Positions 23,235 through 32,774 of a stretch of 64,000 nucleotides of DNA are shown here, in pieces (within the stretch, counting starts at the first letter, position 1; each line of letters opens with the position of its first letter). A program made the position numbers and the translations under genes. Under the pieces are notes generated by a model that did no database searches, was not told the origin of the DNA, and worked only from the letters and a program-made list of their open reading frames with translations. Source of the DNA: Acanthochlamys bracteata (lineage: Eukaryota; Streptophyta; Magnoliopsida; Pandanales; Velloziaceae); NCBI GenBank assembly GCA_019914995.1, contig CM034144.1, forward strand, positions 6,107,489 through 6,171,488, given 5' to 3'.

Positions 23235-26200
23235 ATGAAGAAAAACAGAGCAGAAATTGATGAGCGAAGTATGGAAATACTACCATCTTCTCTTGCCAAC
23301 CTCTTTGTTCTAGTCATAGCCTTCATCTTCTTCCTCCCTTTTTCTGTGAAAGCTCAGAACTTCCAAAACATAAGCCGTGGTTCTTTCCTAACTACCCGAG
23401 GTCCAAGCACTTCATGGCTCTCACCATCTGGCGACTTCGCCTTTGGATTCCATCCCCTCGAATCCGATCCAAATCAATTCCTCCTAGCTATCTGGTTTGC
23501 CAAGACATCAAACCGGACTGTAGTCTGGTATGCCAAAGATAATAACCTTGTCAAGGTAGGGTCGGGGTCAAGAGTTGATCTCACTATTGATGGCAGCTTC
23601 TATCTGAAGGATCAGACTGGCACGGAAGCATGGTCGTCAGGCATCATTGGTGTTGCCTATGCAGCACTGCTTGATACAGGCAATTTTGTGCTTGTAGGTA
23701 CCGATGGTTCCACTCAGTGGCAGAGCTTCAGTTACCCAACTGACACAATATTACCAGGGCAAGTCTTGCAGGCGAATCAGGACCTCAAACTGCTCTCCAA
23801 GTTGACCGATGATGACTTCTCAGATGGTCGATTTTCACTTCGCATGCAGCGGGACGGCAATCTGGTGTTATACGTCTTGGCGTTGCCGTTTGGTAGTCAA
23901 AATGGACCCTACTGGGCAAGCAACACTGTAGGAAATGGGACACAGCTTGTCTTTAATTCGTCTGGCACAATTGACTTGTTTTTAAAGATTGGCGGAAAGA
24001 TGACTATAATCTCTGTAGGAGGAATCTCCAACGACGACGCATACCAAAGGGCAACATTGGACCCTGATGGAGCTTTTAGGCAGTATGTTTATGTTAAAAA
24101 TGGAACAAGCTGGCAAGCTATTGCAGCTCTTCCTCAAGACATCTGCCAGGCAGGTGGTGTAGGTGAGTTACAATTAATCAGTCACTTTAGACATCTGATT
24201 AGTGTATGGAAAAATATAATTACTAGAGCCTAAAGTTACTGCATTCACTTTAGAAACTACAGCATACTACAAAATTGCTATGTTTGGACAATAATGCATC
24301 AAATAGAACTATGCGTACCCTCTCATATACCCCATCTGTGTCTTTTAATTTTCAAATCCACCGCTCATTTTCCAACACCAGTTAAGAGGCGTGTATCTCA
24401 TCCCATGTCAACCATACAAAAAAAAGAAAGGTACAAATTAGGGGCACTCAAATGGGTAGCCATAATATTATTTATACATCAGACACATGTACGACTTTGA
24501 AGGATTTTGTTCTCTGTTTCTGTTACCACAATAGTAAATCATGAACGAGAAGTGCAAATTCTGTAGTATCCGCTATGCTCCTTGTCAATGTAATAGAAGC
24601 TTTAATTCTCTGCAAATAAATTTATCAAGCTACAAAGTATCGCAGTTAATCTATTGTAAAACCAGCTTTCTATGATATAGATGCTGAGTAAAGAACTTAA
24701 AGATCTTTGGTCCATTCCTAATACTACTACTTTACAAGTTTATTCTCAGGAGAGAAAAAAGGTTAAAAGACGAAAGATTTGAACTTCCAATAATTGGTGG
24801 TAGGAAAATCTATATAAGTTGATGTAGATTTTTATGCATCCTCATTTCTGCAAAGCTTCTTTATTATTAGAACCTAGAAACTTTATTGATAAATATCAAT
24901 AGTTATAATCTTGATACTACAACCTGGACAGGTAGTGGTAGTGGAATTTGTGGGTTCAACAGCTACTGCAAATCATCAGGTGATGGCATAAACCAAAGGG
25001 CTGACTGTGAATGCCCCCCACATTATTCTTTCATAGATCCTAGTAGGGCATATAAAGGATGCAAACCAGATTTCCTTCCACAGAGCTGTGATTCAAATGG
25101 ATCAGATGTCAATTTTTCCCCTGTGATTGGTGTTGATTGGCCCTTTGCAGATTATGAGAGGTACAACCCTGTAAGTGAAGATCAATGTAGGCAACAATGT
25201 TCAAGTGACTGTTTTTGTGCAGTTGCTATCTTTAGCAATGACGGCACTTGCTGGAAGAAGAAATTACCTCTTACAAATGGGAGAATGGGTGATTATGTGA
25301 GAAGAAAGGCATTCATTAAGTTCTCCATTGGTAACAACTCTTATCCTCAATTTCCTCCTAATTCAACCGATGTACTGTATCCAAGCAAAGGTAGGAAGGA
25401 TGGAAGGACTTTAACCTTAGTTGGATCATTACTACTAGGAAGCTCCGCTATTGTTTTCATCATTGCAATCTCTATGATTACCTTCTGCTCCTTTGGCTTG
25501 AAAAAGAAGGAAATTCAACCAGCAAAAAGCATGTCAAGCATGAGCCTCAAGCCTTACACTTACAAAGAGCTTCAAGAAGCAACAAATGGTTTTGACAAGG
25601 AAGTTGGCAGAGGAGGTTTTGGCATAGTCTATAAAGGGTCCTTAGAAGATCACAGAACCTATGTCGCTGTCAAAAAACTTGATACGCACTTCCAGGAGAC
25701 ACAAAAGGAGTTTGTTAATGAAGTCCAATCTATCGGGCAGACATACCACAAGAACCTGGTCAGGTTGCTAGGATATTGTGATGAAGGGAATGAAAAACTC
25801 TTGGTCTATGAATTTATGAGCAATGGTTCATTGACAAATTATCTCTTTCGTAAGGAGAGACCCAAATGGAACAACAGGTCCCAGATTGCATTGGATGTTG
25901 CAAGAGGACTCTTATATTTACATGATGAGCTAAGCAGGCCTATAATTCACTGCGACATAAAGCCTGGGAACGTATTGCTGGATGACAATCTTGTTGCAAG
26001 GATTTCAGACTTTGGTCTAGCAAAGCTCTTAAGAACAGATCAAAGCCGTACCAACACTGGTGCTCGAGGGACCAAAGGATATGTTGCTCCTGATTGGTTC
26101 AAGAACACATCAATAACAACAAAGGTTGATGTCTTCAGCTTTGGAGTTCTCTTGCTAGAGATTGTATGTTGCAGAAGGAATGTCGAGAAGGAAAACGAAG

Positions 26201-26466
26201 ACGAGGAGCAAACAATACTCACTTACTGGGCCTACGATTGCTATACAGAAGGAAGGCTAGATCTTCTTGTGGAGAATGATGAAGAAGCTAAAATTGACAT
26301 AGAGAGAGTCCAGAGGTTTGTGACAGTAGCGATTTGGTGCATCCAAGAGGATCCATTGCTGAGGCCGTCAATGCGAAAGGTTGTTCAGATGCTTGAGGGA
26401 GCTATGATGATACCAGAGCCACCAAATCCCTCAGGCGATACCCATACTATGTCCCTTACCTACTAA
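23235..26466 (+). CDS. LECRK-type G-type lectin S-receptor-like Ser/Thr kinase, copy 3 (intact)
   Basis: Exons are 23235-24162 and 24932-26466; the split codon gives Gly310 and the frame is 820 residues. The architecture matches copy 2: leader, B-lectin, EGF-like (GSGSGICGFNSYC), PAN, transmembrane helix, non-RD kinase with HCDIKPGN and DFG. The N-terminus is the most divergent of the three (IDERSMEILPSS, FIFFLPFSVKAQNFQ). The PAN segment resembles copy 1, while the C-lobe (DCYTEGR, ERVQRFVTV) resembles copy 2. The kinase lacks one residue after KGSLE (DHRTY for EDQRTY). The intron has no MITE. It is probably a plasma-membrane receptor; ligand and pathway are unknown. Confidence 0.93.
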
Positions 26467-27783
26467 ACTTCAGCATCCATTGCGCTTTCCGTCAATCTAG
26501 ATAGCATAATAGAGGTGCATACAAGATTTGAATAAAAGATTGGGCAAGGCATTTCATAGTCTTTTGTGAGACTTGTGTGTAAATAAAAAAATTGGAACTG
26601 GAATTTCGTGTGTGGAACTGAAATTTCAATTTTTTGCGTAAATAAAACATATAAACTCTCCCGAACTCTAATTGTAACGGCAGAAACTGGAGTTCCGGAC
26701 GATTGAAACACGCTCATAGACAGCACAGTTGTTAGTTTTTCCAGGACAGAGCTGTTCTTGTGTCATTGAGGCATGGCATTTGATAGTCATGTTACTACTT
26801 ACTTATATCTCGTGTATGCAATATGGATATGCCTGATTCAGCAACAAGTACATGCAAGGGATCTAACCAGATGATGTGTACTACATACAGCTCAGGTATG
26901 ATCTCCCAGTTAAGTGTTTACTTCCCACTTTCTTGATCAGACATGGAGCACTGACTATGAACGGAAATGGTTTTGTGCAAGCTCAAAGTAAACTTTTCCT
27001 TCCCTGAAAAAGCTACCGGTTGTGAAAATATTTATAAAATAAAACTTTTTTAGAACGAAATATATTTTTATTTTTTTAAAAAACAAATTTTATTTTTATT
27101 TACTTTCAAAAAATAATAAAATATGTGATAAAAAAATTTTATTAGGTAAAATTTTTTTAATTTTTTAAATTTGTAAATAAATTTTTTAATATTTATAAAA
27201 TATATATTAAAAAACATAAATTAAAAAATTAAAAAATTATTTTGTTAGTAAATAATGTCGAACGGGATAACTCTCCAGGAGAGGGGTTTAATTTTCTGGT
27301 ACGAAGAATCTCTTTGTCAGACAAAGCTTTGTACCGATGGTTGTTGCGACTGTCTGAGGGTAGAGGTGTTATTATTGATATCAGTTATGTCATTCTCTAA
27401 TAATCTAATTGGTGTTTTTCATACCCTATAACTCACTTGCTTTCGCTAAAAAATCACTTCTAATTTATTTTTACCTAGAGAAAAGAGTACAAAAAATTAG
27501 TTCTATATAAAAAATACAAAAATTGAGCTCACTTTTGATAGCAATATTTATAATAAATTATTTTCTAATAGTCACTTACTGCAGAGAAATATGCCTCAAT
27601 TCCTTACCTTCTCAACATTTGTGTTAGTATTTAGTTTTACAGAACAACCTCTATAAGTAATTCTTGATTCTTATTTTATATACACTTATCAATGATCAAG
27701 GTCTTTCATTGATCATCACTTCACTTATCAGCATTGATTCAACATCCTTTTTTTTTTGGTTATTTTTTTAATAACCTGTTGTT
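26467..27783 (+). repeat. Duplicated 3' flank of LECRK copy 3
   Basis: This is collinear with 15794-17380 after copy 2, but lacks the first ~550 bases of that flank. It adds an AT-rich insertion at ~27022 and a short unique piece around 26570-26710. No gene is seen. The end of similarity (ATAACCTGTTGTT) marks the edge of the duplicated unit. Confidence 0.65.
27022..27264. mobile_element. AT-rich MITE-like insertion with an empty site in the paralogous flank
   Basis: The flank of copy 2 reads CTACTGGTTAGGATAACTCT (from 16715). Here the same sequence is CTACCGGTT, then ~243 AT-rich bases, then GGATAACTCT. The insert has the core motif of the AT-rich family (TTTTTTAAATTTGTAAATAA). No clear target duplication is visible. 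Confidence 0.6.
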
Positions 27784-28428
27784 GATTCTACTTATTTCCT
27801 TTTGCGTTCCAGGCTGCTTCTTCTAAACTCACCCCTTTGGTCATTGCGAACGTTGACAAATACAGATAAGAAATCAGTATTAAATAATGCTTTCCGATAT
27901 ATGTTGTGTCCCCCTACCTAATTAAGTATAACGAATAAATTAGATTAATTCTACATAAATTAAAAGATAAAATAAAATATGATTCATATACTAGAGAGTT
28001 TTTAAATTTATTGGTTTAAAAATTTGGATTTTATTAAACTTTTAATGTATGGGCCGAATATTATATATATATATATATTATTAAAAAAATTAAACTTATT
28101 TTTAAAAATATTTTAAAATATTTTTAATCTAGAAAAACTCTTTACAATAAACACTCACAAATCTTTCCATAATAATAAGTATTACGGAAATCTATACATT
28201 GCTTTCTTGTATTTTCAAAAAAATTATTTGAAGTCAGTCTTCAGTGAGCTGTTTAGAATAATAATTTAGATCTGTACTCGATAAAAATAAAATATTTGTA
28301 TTTGTTTGAGTGTCTAGACCCAAACTATTTTATTGAAGTTATGTTTCTTATTGTGATCATCATACAAGATTTCGTAAAAAATAGCAGGAAAATAACTTAT
28401 TCAAATATGCATGTTACATGAACGATCA
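27784..28428. other. Spacer before the PGIP-like genes
   Basis: AT-rich, with a short (TA)n tract near 28063-28078. No coding sequence is seen. The part from ~28200 is the downstream region of the minus-strand PGIP-like gene. Confidence 0.4.
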
Positions 28429-29256
28429 CTACGTGCACGGTGGCAGCGGCTCGCCGCAGAGGCATTTGTTCTGACCATAGCTCCCCAGATTGAACCTGCT
28501 CATCGGTCCGCCGGTCGGTATCTTGCCGCAAAGCTGATTATAGCTCAGGTTAAGATCATCCAGACCCAAAAGCTGAGAAATCTGGTCAGGTATCTCTCCT
28601 GAGAGTCTGTTATGTGAGAGATCAAGAGCAACCCTGGTGTTGGGCTCGACGTTCTTGAATAAAGATTTGGGAATGCAACCGGTGAGCCCTGGGTCATTGT
28701 TCATCAGAGCGAGACTTCTGAGTTTCGGAGAGTTGCCGACGTTTTCCGGTATCTTGCCGGAAAAATAATTATTCTCCGTAATAAAAACTGACAAGTTTTT
28801 CAAGTTTCCAATACACTCCGGTATCTCACCGGACAAACTAGTGGTTGTAAACTGGATATACTCAAGGTGGTGGAGTTTGCATAATGCATTCGGTAATGGT
28901 CCGACGAGACCCGGCAAGACACCAAAAGAGATCCTCTTGAGGAACTGTAGATCGCCGATGGCGTCAGGAATGGTGCCGGTTAGGGTTTGGTCGTAACTAA
29001 CACAAAGACTTGTAACACGGCCGGAGTCGCAGCTCACACAGGTCCATGTGCTGCAACAGTTGGTGTTAGGATTCCATGAATCGAAGAAAGTAGCGTTGTT
29101 GAAGCTGGCCTTGATAGCGAGCAGAGCTTTCAAGTCTTCTGGGTTGCATGTTTCACCGGAGACTGTCACCGGAGATGAGCTTAGAAGGAACAAGAAAAGG
29201 AAAATGAACATGAAGAAAGGTGTGAAGCGTTGAGGTACTAGTGTGTTGTTAGTCAT
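28429..29256 (-). CDS. PGIP-like secreted LRR protein A, missing ~3 LRRs
   Basis: A single exon encodes 275 residues. A hydrophobic signal peptide (~1-34) is followed by an N-terminal LRR cap (CNPEDLKALLAIKASF, NPNTNCC), LRRs of the plant extracellular type (LSGEIPECIGNLKNL) and a C-terminal cap (CLCGEPLPPCT). This is the PGIP family layout: secreted proteins that bind fungal or insect polygalacturonases in the wall. Compared with the 348-residue paralogue at 32775, ~70 residues are missing in frame. 'LDLSGNRLGG' and 'LDLSHNMIRG' of the paralogue are fused into 'LDLSHNRLSG', consistent with recombination between LRRs. Inhibitory activity cannot be assumed, as the central repeats are lost. A TATAAATA box on this strand lies at 29302-29309. 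Confidence 0.85.
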   Translation of the reverse strand: MTNNTLVPQRFTPFFMFIFLFLFLLSSSPVTVSGETCNPEDLKALLAIKASFNNATFFDSWNPNTNCCSTWTCVSCDSGRVTSLCVSYDQTLTGTIPDAIGDLQFLKRISFGVLPGLVGPLPNALCKLHHLEYIQFTTTSLSGEIPECIGNLKNLSVFITENNYFSGKIPENVGNSPKLRSLALMNNDPGLTGCIPKSLFKNVEPNTRVALDLSHNRLSGEIPDQISQLLGLDDLNLSYNQLCGKIPTGGPMSRFNLGSYGQNKCLCGEPLPPCT

Positions 29257-29537
29257 GGTTTAAACATTTAAGTTTGTTGATCTGTAGAAACTTGGAGAAG
29301 GTATTTATACAGAAATTTTGTTAGTTATTTATTAAGTTTGCTTGAAACTGTGTGTATAATGCATTGCTGTACGCCGTAAAACAAGTTCAAGACAACGTTA
29401 AGAATCAATGTACGTGAGTTGACATTGTTGCAAAGTCTACTACTTGCTTTCTCGTATTGTTAAGCAAAGTGGTTTCTAATTTTCTATTATTTTTATACGT
29501 TTACGTTCATGGTTCTCTTTTCCAAATTTGTAATTTG
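28458..29537. repeat. Tandem duplication, unit A (1080 bases)
   Basis: This unit and the next begin with the same sequence (AGAGGCATTTGTTCTGACCA) and match base for base by eye except for a 7-base deletion in unit B. The unit covers most of PGIP-like gene A plus ~280 bases of its promoter. The junction at 29537/29538 joins promoter sequence (GTAATTTG) to the gene's 3' part (AGAGGCATTT). Confidence 0.95.
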
Positions 29538-30329
29538 AGAGGCATTTGTTCTGACCATAGCTCCCCAGATTGAACCTGCTCATCGGTCCGCCGGTCGGTA
29601 TCTTGCCGCAAAGCTGATTATAGCTCAGGTTAAGATCATCCAGACCCAAAAGCTGAGAAATCTGGTCAGGTATCTCTCCTGAGAGTCTGTTATGTGAGAG
29701 ATCAAGAGCAACCCTGGTGTTGGGCTCGACGTTCTTGAATAAAGATTTGGGAATGCAACCGGTGAGCCCTGGGTCATTGTTCATCAGAGCGAGACTTCTG
29801 AGTTTCGGAGAGTTGCCGACGTTTTCCGGTATCTAAAATAATTATTCTCCGTAATAAAAACTGACAAGTTTTTCAAGTTTCCAATACACTCCGGTATCTC
29901 ACCGGACAAACTAGTGGTTGTAAACTGGATATACTCAAGGTGGTGGAGTTTGCATAATGCATTCGGTAATGGTCCGACGAGACCCGGCAAGACACCAAAA
30001 GAGATCCTCTTGAGGAACTGTAGATCGCCGATGGCGTCAGGAATGGTGCCGGTTAGGGTTTGGTCGTAACTAACACAAAGACTTGTAACACGGCCGGAGT
30101 CGCAGCTCACACAGGTCCATGTGCTGCAACAGTTGGTGTTAGGATTCCATGAATCGAAGAAAGTAGCGTTGTTGAAGCTGGCCTTGATAGCGAGCAGAGC
30201 TTTCAAGTCTTCTGGGTTGCATGTTTCACCGGAGACTGTCACCGGAGATGAGCTTAGAAGGAACAAGAAAAGGAAAATGAACATGAAGAAAGGTGTGAAG
30301 CGTTGAGGTACTAGTGTGTTGTTAGTCAT
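29476..30329 (-). pseudogene. PGIP-like gene B, frameshifted tandem copy
   Basis: The start, signal peptide and first LRRs equal gene A, including the leader and TATA box (30375-30382). A 7-base deletion at ~29834 shifts the frame within the LRR 'NNYFSGKIPENVG', and the first frame ends at 29784. A second frame (29476-29784) carries the remaining LRRs. The final cap residues are also lost, because the duplication junction replaces 'CGEPLPPCT' with read-through into the neighbouring promoter ('CLSNYKFGKEN'). The full protein cannot be made. A truncated secreted peptide of ~181 residues is possible. Confidence 0.88.
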
Positions 30330-30610
30330 GGTTTAAACATTTAAGTTTGTTGATCTGTAGAAACTTGGAGAAGGTATTTATACAGAAATTTTGTTAGTTA
30401 TTTATTAAGTTTGCTTGAAACTGTGTGTATAATGCATTGCTGTACGCCGTAAAACAAGTTCAAGACAACGTTAAGAATCAATGTACGTGAGTTGACATTG
30501 TTGCAAAGTCTACTACTTGCTTTCTCGTATTGTTAAGCAAAGTGGTTTCTAATTTTCTATTATTTTTATACGTTTACGTTCATGGTTCTCTTTTCCAAAT
30601 TTGTAATTTG
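29538..30610. repeat. Tandem duplication, unit B (1073 bases)
   Basis: This is the second copy of the preceding unit, offset by 1080 bases. It lacks TGCCGGA after GGTATCT at ~29834. The near-identity indicates a very recent duplication or an assembly artefact. Confidence 0.95.
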
Positions 30611-31109
30611 GGCTACAAAACTTTTAACCCTAATTTGTCCTCCCCTTTAGATCTTAGGGCTATATATTAGCATGACTTATACGAATAATTTTTTAATTTT
30701 TTGAATTCCAAAATCATGTATAATATATTTTTTTTGAAAACTTCAAAGTATAAATAATGCATATTTCTCTAAATATATATGTATAATTATTTTTTAAAAT
30801 TATTAAAAAGAGTTAAAATAGATTACCAAAACAACCTTTTGCGCCTCTTGCTTTGCTAGTGTCTGCTCAAGCTCGTCGACATGCCATTTGACAGCAACCA
30901 ACTTGTAGCTCATAGCTACGGAGAACAATGAATTTAAAAGAAGTTTTGCAACAAGTGAATTTTGGACTTGATCAATTACAGGCATCGTCGTTGTGGAGGA
31001 GTTAGGAGTCAGTTTGTGTGTGCTTTTTCCTTATTTTTCTATTTTTTTAATTTAAAAAACAATTTATAATATTATTTAATTTTTAAAAAATTTGCCAGAT
31101 ATTAATGCA
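30611..31109. other. Spacer containing an exon-like fragment
   Basis: The first part continues the promoter type seen upstream of gene C (GGGCTACAAAACTTT). AT-rich sequence follows, then the exon-like frame listed separately, then more AT-rich sequence. Confidence 0.4.
30827..30985 (-). other. Isolated exon-like reading frame, unrecognised
   Basis: On the minus strand an ATG at 30985 opens 53 codons ending at a GT donor-like site (TTTTG|GTAATC). The frame begins MPVIDQVQNSLVAKLLLNSL and ends in a charged, possibly coiled-coil stretch (DELEQTLAKQEAQK). Its base composition is distinctly less AT-rich than its surroundings, as for a real exon. No matching exons follow before the PGIP-like units ~200 bases away, so it looks like a first exon stranded by rearrangement. 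I do not recognise the family. Confidence 0.35.
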
Positions 31110-31136
31110 TCAATATATATATATATATATATATAT
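31110..31136. repeat. (AT)n microsatellite
   Basis: An uninterrupted AT dinucleotide run directly abuts the first fold-back element. A second run (31563-31578) lies on its other side. Confidence 0.9.
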
Positions 31137-31562
31137 GGATAGGATATAGACACATACCATTCCTAAAGTCACATGTGTACACATGCCGACCAAAAGTGGC
31201 CGGCGAGCTCTCCAAATCTAATCTCCACCGTTGGATATGAAGAACCATGAGTTAGAAACATGTTGATAAAATTTCAGCTCAATCGGAATACGAATCGACC
31301 TCCATCGGAACTCTTGATCAAAATGACATAAACTTTTAAATTTGACAAAAGATATATCTTTTGTTTTTGTGTCACTTTGATCAAGAGTTCCAATGGAGGT
31401 CGATTCGTATTTCGATTGAGCTGAAATTTTATCAATATGTTCCCAACTCATGGTTCTTCATATCCAACGGTGGAGATTAGATTTGGAGAGCTCGCCGGCC
31501 ACTTTTGGCCGGCATGTGTACACATGTGTCTTTAAGGATGACATGTACTTATATTCTATCCC
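31137..31562. mobile_element. Fold-back element 1 (young)
   Basis: Two ~200-base arms are nearly perfect reverse complements around a centre near 31350. The left arm contains CCACCGTTGGATATGAAGAA and the right arm TTCTTCATATCCAACGGTGG. Also paired are GGCCGGCGAGCTCTCCAAAT with ATTTGGAGAGCTCGCCGGCC. The element sits between two (AT)n tracts, so any TA-type target duplication is masked. There is no protein frame; the 73-codon frames across the arms are by-products of the repeat. Confidence 0.85.
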
Positions 31563-31578
31563 ATATATATATATATAT

Positions 31579-31992
31579 GGGGATACGAATACATCGTTCT
31601 TTATGTGCATATCGATCCACATCGGTTCGGATCCATCGGCACAAAACTTAGAATGTGATTTTCATCGTTAAATATAAAAAATTATAAGTTGAGAATATAT
31701 TGGACAAAATTTCAGCTAAATCGGATTACGAATTAATTTTCATCCAACTTATTGATCAATATGACAAAAAAAGAAAAACTTCAAAACATATATATTGTCT
31801 TAATTTTTGTCATGTTGATCAAGAAATCGGATAAAGATTGATTTGCGGTTTGGTTGAGCTAAAATTTTGTCAATTTATTATCAACTCATAGCTATTTATT
31901 TTCAACGGTGAAAATCACATTCAGAATTTTGTACCAATTAAACCGAATCGATGTGCGCTGATGTGCATATAAAATATAATGTGCCCATATCC
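31579..31992. mobile_element. Fold-back element 2 (older, same family)
   Basis: The inverted arms are imperfect: left TCAGCTAAATCGGATTACGA, right GGTTTGGTTGAGCTAAAATT. Termini are GGGGATACGAATACATCG and CCCATATCC. The inner arm motif (AGCTnAATCGGATTACGAAT ... TTGATCAA.ATGACA) is shared with elements 1 and 3, showing common descent. Confidence 0.7.
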
Positions 31993-32014
31993 TCACACAA
32001 ATATTTTGTTTTAT

Positions 32015-32428
32015 TCATCATAGAGGAATAGAAGTACTTTAGGGCACTCCTTTTTTTGGTTTATAATCAACTAAACTTTCAAATTCAATCTCTATTATTA
32101 AATATAAAAATAATGAGTTAGAAATATACTAATAATCAGATCATGAATCGACCTCCATCATATTATTTGATTAAAATAACAGAAATAAAATTTTATATAT
32201 ATATATATATATTTATTTATTTATTTAAAAAATTTTATATTTATTATTTTGATCAAGAGATCTGATTATAATCGAGTCATGTTCCGAGTGAACTAAAATT
32301 TTATCATTATGTTTGTAACTTATAATTTTTCATATCAAATTACGAAAATTGAATTTGAAAATCGACCAAACTATAAACTAAAATTAGAGTGTTCCGAAGT
32401 TTTACTATAATGAGAGTGCTCATATCCC
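32015..32428. mobile_element. Fold-back element 3 (oldest, same family)
   Basis: The arms can still be paired: CATCATAGAGGAATAGAAGT and AGGGCACTCC on the left, GGAGTGTTCC-like and CTATAATGAGAGTGCTCATA on the right. The inner motif ATCATGAATCGACCTCCATC matches element 1. A (TA)n tract lies in the centre (~32186-32210). Confidence 0.6.
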
Positions 32429-32774
32429 TTACGACCAATACCAATAGTCTTAATAATTTATATATGCCAAAAATAATTTCATTATTTAAACATAAAGCAA
32501 TTTATGGTTGAGAAAAAAATAGTAATTAATATTATATATATATATATATTACACAATAGTAATTCATTAAAATATAAATGGACCTCTAACATAGATGTGG
32601 CATTAAATTATAGTTTAAGAAAAAATTATTACTCTTCCAATTTATTCCTTCTTACAACTTCTTACCTTACATATTGTAAACTATATATCCTTCCATATTA
32701 CACTATACATTAATGTATGCCTATGTAAGTGTGTACTAAGAGCGAGCTTGCCATAGCACATGTTACATGAACGA
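32429..32774. other. AT-rich spacer, 3' side of PGIP-like gene C
   Basis: No gene is seen. The sequence is AT-rich with a short (TA)n run near 32533-32550. The last ~100 bases are the probable 3' UTR of the minus-strand gene. Confidence 0.4.

Noticed and set aside
31218-31671. Two ~75-codon frames at the fold-back element
   Set aside because: They arise from the inverted repeat arms and show no protein features.
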